From NCBI RefSeq assembly GCF_900142365.1, contig NZ_FRAP01000006.1, positions 1-64,000 of the forward strand: DNA of 64,000 nt. Direction: 5' to 3'. The stretch is from Pseudonocardia thermophila (GTDB lineage: Bacteria > Actinomycetota > Actinomycetes > Mycobacteriales > Pseudonocardiaceae). Both the position numbers and the translations under genes were made by a program. The notes under the pieces are model-generated. The model had not been told where the DNA came from. It searched no databases and was given only the letters and a program-made list of their open reading frames with translations. Shown in pieces: positions 59,799-64,000 of this stretch; position 1 is the stretch's first letter, and each line of letters opens with the position of its first letter.

Positions 59799-60893
59799 TC
59801 AGAAGCGCGGGTGTTCGCCCACCAGCTGCACCCGGGCCCCCGGCGTGCCGTCGGTGTCCTTCGTCGCCCTGCGGACCTCGCCCAGCACCCACGCGGGCAC
59901 GTGGCGGGCAGTGAGGACGGCGAGGGCGCGGTCGACGTCGTCGGCCGGGAGGATCGCGACCATACCGACGCCCATGTTGAACGTCTTCTCCATCTCCGCG
60001 CGCTCCACGCGGCCGCGGGCGGCGATGAGCTTGAACACGGGCGCCGGGGTCCAGGAGCTGCGCTCCACGACGGCCTCCAGGCCGGGCGGGAGGACGCGCT
60101 CGAGGTTGCGGGCCAGCCCACCCCCGGTGATGTGCGCGAACGTGCGCACGCTGGTCTCGGCGGCCAGCGTGAGGCAGTCCTTGGCGTAGATGCGGGTGGG
60201 GATGAGCAGTTCCTCGCCGAGGGTGTGCCCGAACTCCTCGACCTGTCCGCCGAGCGGCATCCGCGCGATCTCCAGCAGCACGTGCCGGGCGAGCGAGTAG
60301 CCGTTGGAGTGCAGGCCGGACGAGCCGAGCGCGACGAGCACGTCGCCGGGGCGGACGTTCTCCGGGCGCAGCATCTTGCTCGCTTCGACGATGCCGACGC
60401 CGGTGGCGGAGATGTCGTAGCCCCCCTCGTCCATCAACCCGGGGTGCTCGGCCGTCTCACCGCCGAGCAGGGCGCAGCCGGCCTGCTGACAACCCTCCGC
60501 GATGCCCTTGACGATCGCGGCGATCTTCTCCGGGACGACCTTGCCGATGGCGATGTAGTCCTGCAGGAACAGCGGTTCGGCACCGCAGACGACGAGGTCG
60601 TCGACGACCATGGCGACCAGGTCGAGCCCGATCGTGTCGTGCTTGTCCATGGCCTGGGCGATCGCGACCTTGGTGCCCACGCCGTCGGTGGAGGAGGCGA
60701 GGACGGGCTCGACGTACTTGTTCAGCTTGACGGCGAAGAGCCCGGCGAACCCGCCGATGCCGCCGAGCACCTCCGGCCGCGACGCCTTCTCGGCGTACGG
60801 GCGCAGCGCGTCGACGGCGCGTTCACCGGCGTCGATGTCGACCCCGGCGGCGGCGTAGCTCGCCCCGGGGCCCTCCGGCGTGGACGGTGACAT
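59799..60893 (-). CDS. purM: Phosphoribosylformylglycinamidine cyclo-ligase
   Basis: 364 residues, AIR synthetase of purine synthesis, converting FGAM to AIR with ATP. SYAAAGVDIDAGERAVDALR is the conserved start, followed by LASSTDGVGTKVAIAQAMDK (nucleotide/Mg loop), DLVAMVVDDLVVCGAEPLFL, CALLGGETAEHPG and VRTFAHITGGGLARNLERVL. Length is normal. It is transcribed after purF, 38 bases downstream of its stop. Confidence 0.96.
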   Translation of the reverse strand: MSPSTPEGPGASYAAAGVDIDAGERAVDALRPYAEKASRPEVLGGIGGFAGLFAVKLNKYVEPVLASSTDGVGTKVAIAQAMDKHDTIGLDLVAMVVDDLVVCGAEPLFLQDYIAIGKVVPEKIAAIVKGIAEGCQQAGCALLGGETAEHPGLMDEGGYDISATGVGIVEASKMLRPENVRPGDVLVALGSSGLHSNGYSLARHVLLEIARMPLGGQVEEFGHTLGEELLIPTRIYAKDCLTLAAETSVRTFAHITGGGLARNLERVLPPGLEAVVERSSWTPAPVFKLIAARGRVERAEMEKTFNMGVGMVAILPADDVDRALAVLTARHVPAWVLGEVRRATKDTDGTPGARVQLVGEHPRF

Positions 60894-60931
60894 GGCGGTG
60901 CGGTCACTCCTTGCGTGTGGGGAGCTGGGGG

Positions 60932-62521
60932 TCAGGACCGGCGCAGCGCGTCGACCGCGCCTGAGCCGACCGAGAGCGGTCCGGGATCGCCGGACTCCGC
61001 CCCGGACGCCGTCGGCACCGACGGCGACAGCTCCAGCAGGTGCTTGCCGAGGCGGGCCGCGTCGGGCAGCGGGATCGGGTAGTCGCCGTCGAAGCAGGCG
61101 GCGCACAGCCGGCTGCGCGGCTGCTCGCTCGCCGCCACCATCCCCTCGACGGAGACGTAGCCCAGCGTGTCACACCCGATCGACCGCCGCACGCCCTCCT
61201 CGTCGAGGTTGTTCGCGATCAGCTCGGCGCGGGTGGCGAAGTCGATGCCGTAGAAGCAGGGCCAGCGCACCGGCGGGGACGCGATCCGCACGTGCACCTC
61301 GACGGCGCCGGCCTCGCGGAGCATGCGCACGAGCGCCCGCTGGGTGTTGCCGCGCACGATCGAGTCGTCGACGACGACCAGGCGCTTGCCGCGGATGATT
61401 TCGCGCAGCGGGTTGAGCTTGAGCCGGATGCCGAGCTGGCGGATGGTCTGGCTGGGCTGGATGAAGGTGCGCCCGACGTACTGGTTCTTGACCAGGCCCT
61501 GGCCGTAGGGGATGCCGGAGCCCTGCGCGTAGCCGATCGCGGCCGGGGTGCCGGACTCCGGTACGGGGATCACGAGATCAGCGTCGACGGGGTGCTCCTG
61601 GGCGAGCCTGCGGCCGATCTCGACGCGGGCGGCGTGCACGGAGCGGCCGGCGATCGTCGTGTCCGGGCGGGCCAGGTAGACGTACTCGAAGACGCAGCCC
61701 TTCGGCTCGGGGCTCGCGAAGCGGGTGCTGCGCAGCCCGTCCTCGTCGATGGCCAGCAGCTCGCCGGGCTCGACCTCGCGCACGAACGAAGCGCCGACGA
61801 TGTCGAGGGCCGCGGTTTCGCTGGCGACCACCCAGCCGCGCTCCAGCCGGCCGAGCACCAGCGGGCGCACGCCGTGCGGGTCGCGGGCGGCGTAGAGGGT
61901 CTGCTCGTCGGCGAACACCAACGAGTAGGCGCCGCGCACCCGCGGCAGGAAGCGGGTGGCTGCCTCCTCCAGGCCGACGTCTGCCGCGGTGGCGGCGAGG
62001 ATCTCGGTGAGCAGATCGGAGTCGGTGGTGGCGGCGATCTTCGACTGCTGGGCGGCACCGGAGGCCACCAGCTGGGCGACCTCGTCGCGCAGCTCGGCGG
62101 TGTTGACGAGGTTGCCGTTGTGGCCGAGCGCGATGCCGCTGCCCGCCGCGGTGGTGCGGAACGTGGGCTGGGCGTTCTCCCACACCGACGAGCCGGTGGT
62201 GGAGTAGCGGCAGTGCCCGACGGCGAGGTGGCCGCGCAGCGAGGAGAGCGTCTGCTCGTCGAAGACCTGGCTGACCAGGCCGAGCTCCTTGAACACCACG
62301 ATGCGCCGGCCGTCGGACACAGCGATGCCGGCCGACTCCTGGCCGCGGTGCTGCAGCGCGTACAAGCCGTAGTAGGTGAGGTTGGCCACGTCCTCACCCG
62401 GCGCCCACACGCCGAAGACCCCGCACTCCTCCCGTGGCCCGGGATCGGCTGAGACATCCAGATCGTGGTTGCTGTCGAGATCGTCGTCGAGGTGGCGGTT
62501 CCGGTCGGAACTCGGGCGCAC
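60932..62521 (-). CDS. purF: Amidophosphoribosyltransferase
   Basis: 529 residues, first enzyme of purine synthesis (PRPP plus glutamine to phosphoribosylamine). After a charged start of about 32 residues comes the processed N-terminal nucleophile in REECGVFGVWAPGEDVANLT (catalytic Cys after a propeptide). The glutaminase domain has YALQHRGQESAGIAV and GHNGNLVN. The PRTase domain has VIPVPESGTPAAIGYAQGSG and the PRPP loop RLVVVDDSIVRGNTQRALV. Cysteines in RLCAACFDGDYP and RWPCFYGIDF suggest an iron-sulfur cluster as in the Bacillus type. GTG 62521 has AGGAG 6 bases upstream. Confidence 0.95.
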   Translation of the reverse strand: MRPSSDRNRHLDDDLDSNHDLDVSADPGPREECGVFGVWAPGEDVANLTYYGLYALQHRGQESAGIAVSDGRRIVVFKELGLVSQVFDEQTLSSLRGHLAVGHCRYSTTGSSVWENAQPTFRTTAAGSGIALGHNGNLVNTAELRDEVAQLVASGAAQQSKIAATTDSDLLTEILAATAADVGLEEAATRFLPRVRGAYSLVFADEQTLYAARDPHGVRPLVLGRLERGWVVASETAALDIVGASFVREVEPGELLAIDEDGLRSTRFASPEPKGCVFEYVYLARPDTTIAGRSVHAARVEIGRRLAQEHPVDADLVIPVPESGTPAAIGYAQGSGIPYGQGLVKNQYVGRTFIQPSQTIRQLGIRLKLNPLREIIRGKRLVVVDDSIVRGNTQRALVRMLREAGAVEVHVRIASPPVRWPCFYGIDFATRAELIANNLDEEGVRRSIGCDTLGYVSVEGMVAASEQPRSRLCAACFDGDYPIPLPDAARLGKHLLELSPSVPTASGAESGDPGPLSVGSGAVDALRRS

Positions 62522-62576
62522 GACACGCTCCTGGAGACGGCAGCTGGTCAGTGACCGCGCGCGTCGTCGGCGCACG

Positions 62577-64000
62577 TCACGTGCTGAGCCTACGCCGGAA
62601 CTCGCTCGGAACCCACTGACCGGGACCAGGGTCACCGAACCACCGGCCCTGGCCGACGTCACATCCCAGCTCCGTGAGCCGGCGCACCTGGACGGGCGTC
62701 TCCACCCACTCGGCGGTGACCTCCAGCTCCAGCGCGTGCGCCATGTCGATCAGCGCTTTGACGATCGAGCGGTCGACGCGGTCGGGCGAGGGCTCGCGCA
62801 GCCCCTTGATGAACGATCCGTCGATCTTGAGCATGTGCACCGGCAGCCGGCGCAGCCAGGAGAAGCTCGAGTAGCCGGTGCCGAAGTCGTCGAGAGCGAC
62901 CCGGACCCCGGTCTCGGAGAGCGCGGTCAACGACGCCAGCGCGGTGGCCTCGTCGACGAGCACGGCCTGCTCGGTGATCTCCAGCTGCAGCTTCGCCGGC
63001 GGCAACCCGGTGGTCGCCAGGATGTCGATGACGTCGTCGATCCAGTCCGGGGAGGCGAGCTGCACCGGGGAGACGTTCACGCTGACGTAGGGCGCGTCGT
63101 CGCCCAGCTCGTGCCACCAGCGCGCGGCCTGGGCGCAGGCCTCCTCCAGCACCCACCGGCCGAGCGGGACGATCGCGCCGCTCTGCTCGGCGAGCTCGAT
63201 GAACCGCCCCGGCCCGATCAGCCCTTCGTCGGGGTGCTGCCAGCGCACCAGCGCCTCCGCCCCGCGCAGGACCCGGGAGTCCATCGACACCAGCGGCTGG
63301 TAGGCGAGGCGGAACTCGCCGCGGCCGATCGCCCCGCGCAGGCCGGAGAGCAGGGCGAACCGTTTGGCCTCCCCGGCGTCGCGGCGATGGTCGAACTCGA
63401 CGCGCCGCCCGCCGCCCATCGAGCGGGCCCAGGAGCAGGCCACCTCGGCGGCGCGGGTCAGCTCGGCCGCGGTGGTGCTGGCCGTGGCGGAGTACGCAAC
63501 ACCGATGCTGGCGGTGACGCCGACCGGCCGGTCTCCGATCATGAACGGCACCGAGAGCGCGTCGAGGAGCCGGTCGGCCAGCTGCACCGGCTCGCACCGG
63601 TTCTCGGGATCGGCCATCAGCACCAGGAACTGGTCGGCGCCCGCCCGGGTGAGCAGGTGCTGGCCCGCCACCAGCTGCATCCGCCCGGCGACGGCCATGA
63701 GCAGCCGGTCGGCGCCCGCGGAGCCGAGCGTGTCGACCAACGTGGAGAACCCGTCGAGATCGACGACGCAGAGCCCCACCGTCCGCGACCCGCCGTGGAA
63801 CGCGCGGTGCAGCCACTTCTCGGCCTGCGCCTCCCCGGGCAGCTGGGTGAGCTGGTCCCGGCCCGCTGCGTGGACGAGCCGCGCGACCCGGGACTGGCGC
63901 TCCGTGATGTCCTCGACGAGCGTCTGGACGTAGGCCGGTGCGCCGTCCTCACGGCGGATCATCGAGGCGATGACGTGCGCCCAGAACACGGACAGATCGG
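62577..64000 (-). CDS. GGDEF-EAL cyclic di-GMP protein, N-terminus outside window
   Basis: 474 codons are present; the frame runs off the right edge. It opens with the end of a PAS/PAC domain (RREDGAPAYVQTLVEDITER). The GGDEF domain (about 40-200) is degenerate: the active-site loop reads RAGADQFLVLM instead of GGDEF. The EAL domain (about 215-465) keeps GAEALVRWQHP, YVSVNVSPVQL, LQLEITEQAVL, ALDDFGTGYSSFSWL, LKIDGSFIKGL and a Glu in AEWVETP, so it probably hydrolyses cyclic di-GMP while the GGDEF part may only bind GTP. With the cyclase at 28559 the window holds opposing activities. It lies 55 bases upstream of purF on the same strand but converges on nothing. Confidence 0.88.
   Translation of the reverse strand, partial: DLSVFWAHVIASMIRREDGAPAYVQTLVEDITERQSRVARLVHAAGRDQLTQLPGEAQAEKWLHRAFHGGSRTVGLCVVDLDGFSTLVDTLGSAGADRLLMAVAGRMQLVAGQHLLTRAGADQFLVLMADPENRCEPVQLADRLLDALSVPFMIGDRPVGVTASIGVAYSATASTTAAELTRAAEVACSWARSMGGGRRVEFDHRRDAGEAKRFALLSGLRGAIGRGEFRLAYQPLVSMDSRVLRGAEALVRWQHPDEGLIGPGRFIELAEQSGAIVPLGRWVLEEACAQAARWWHELGDDAPYVSVNVSPVQLASPDWIDDVIDILATTGLPPAKLQLEITEQAVLVDEATALASLTALSETGVRVALDDFGTGYSSFSWLRRLPVHMLKIDGSFIKGLREPSPDRVDRSIVKALIDMAHALELEVTAEWVETPVQVRRLTELGCDVGQGRWFGDPGPGQWVPSEFRRRLST

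Overview
The window looks like core chromosome of a high-GC actinobacterium, most likely Pseudonocardiaceae (Pseudonocardia- or Amycolatopsis-like). The evidence is very high G+C at third codon positions, GTG/TTG starts, ATGA/GTGA-coupled operons, many apparently leaderless genes, mycothiol genes (mshD, a maleylpyruvate-isomerase-fold protein), GlnR, DUF3073, LmeA and the purF-purM pair. The species call is inference; no rRNA is present.

1-4200: lipid and small-molecule genes (cyclase-family end, fatty-acyl-CoA ligase, mycothiol-dependent-isomerase fold, AraC regulator, RibD-like reductase). 4330-13607: an accessory defence island. Next to a decayed GAF regulator lie a cytosine-5 methyltransferase, a Vsr nickase facing away from it, and a five-gene coupled operon on the minus strand: Z1-domain helicase, PD-(D/E)XK protein, MORC/MutL-type GHKL ATPase, an unrecognised protein and a DUF6339-like protein. 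This is the most interesting system in the window.

14027-24106: a catabolic cluster around an AcoR-like regulator. Acyl-CoA dehydrogenase, SDR and a frameshifted MHS-type transporter run leftward. CoA-transferase, PaaK-like ligase and enoyl-CoA hydratase run rightward. Three copies of a 17-bp TGT-N11-ACA palindrome sit in front of the three transcription units, which suggests one regulon for an aromatic or alicyclic acid. 24142-26117: an alpha/beta hydrolase with an AraC activator. Then a tRNA-Lys.

26694-62521: conserved housekeeping block whose gene content recalls M. tuberculosis Rv0808-Rv0823c (from memory): SodC-like lipoprotein, dusB, a diguanylate cyclase, LCP-like protein, phoU, pstSCAB, mshD, glnR, lmeA, thioredoxin, a cysteine-rich leader peptide ahead of DUF4395-sulfurtransferase-DUF1416, nitrobindin, DivIVA-like protein, fur, ygfZ, DUF3073, nrtR, purM and purF. 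Two PHO boxes (before phoU and pstS) tie the phosphate genes together. Into this block are set a methyltransferase/AAA-ATPase/methyltransferase/GNAT cluster (42306-48745) and a TetR-controlled FAD monooxygenase (49587-51689). The window ends inside a GGDEF-EAL protein gene. Intergenic space is rich in long perfect hairpins, some sharing a core sequence.
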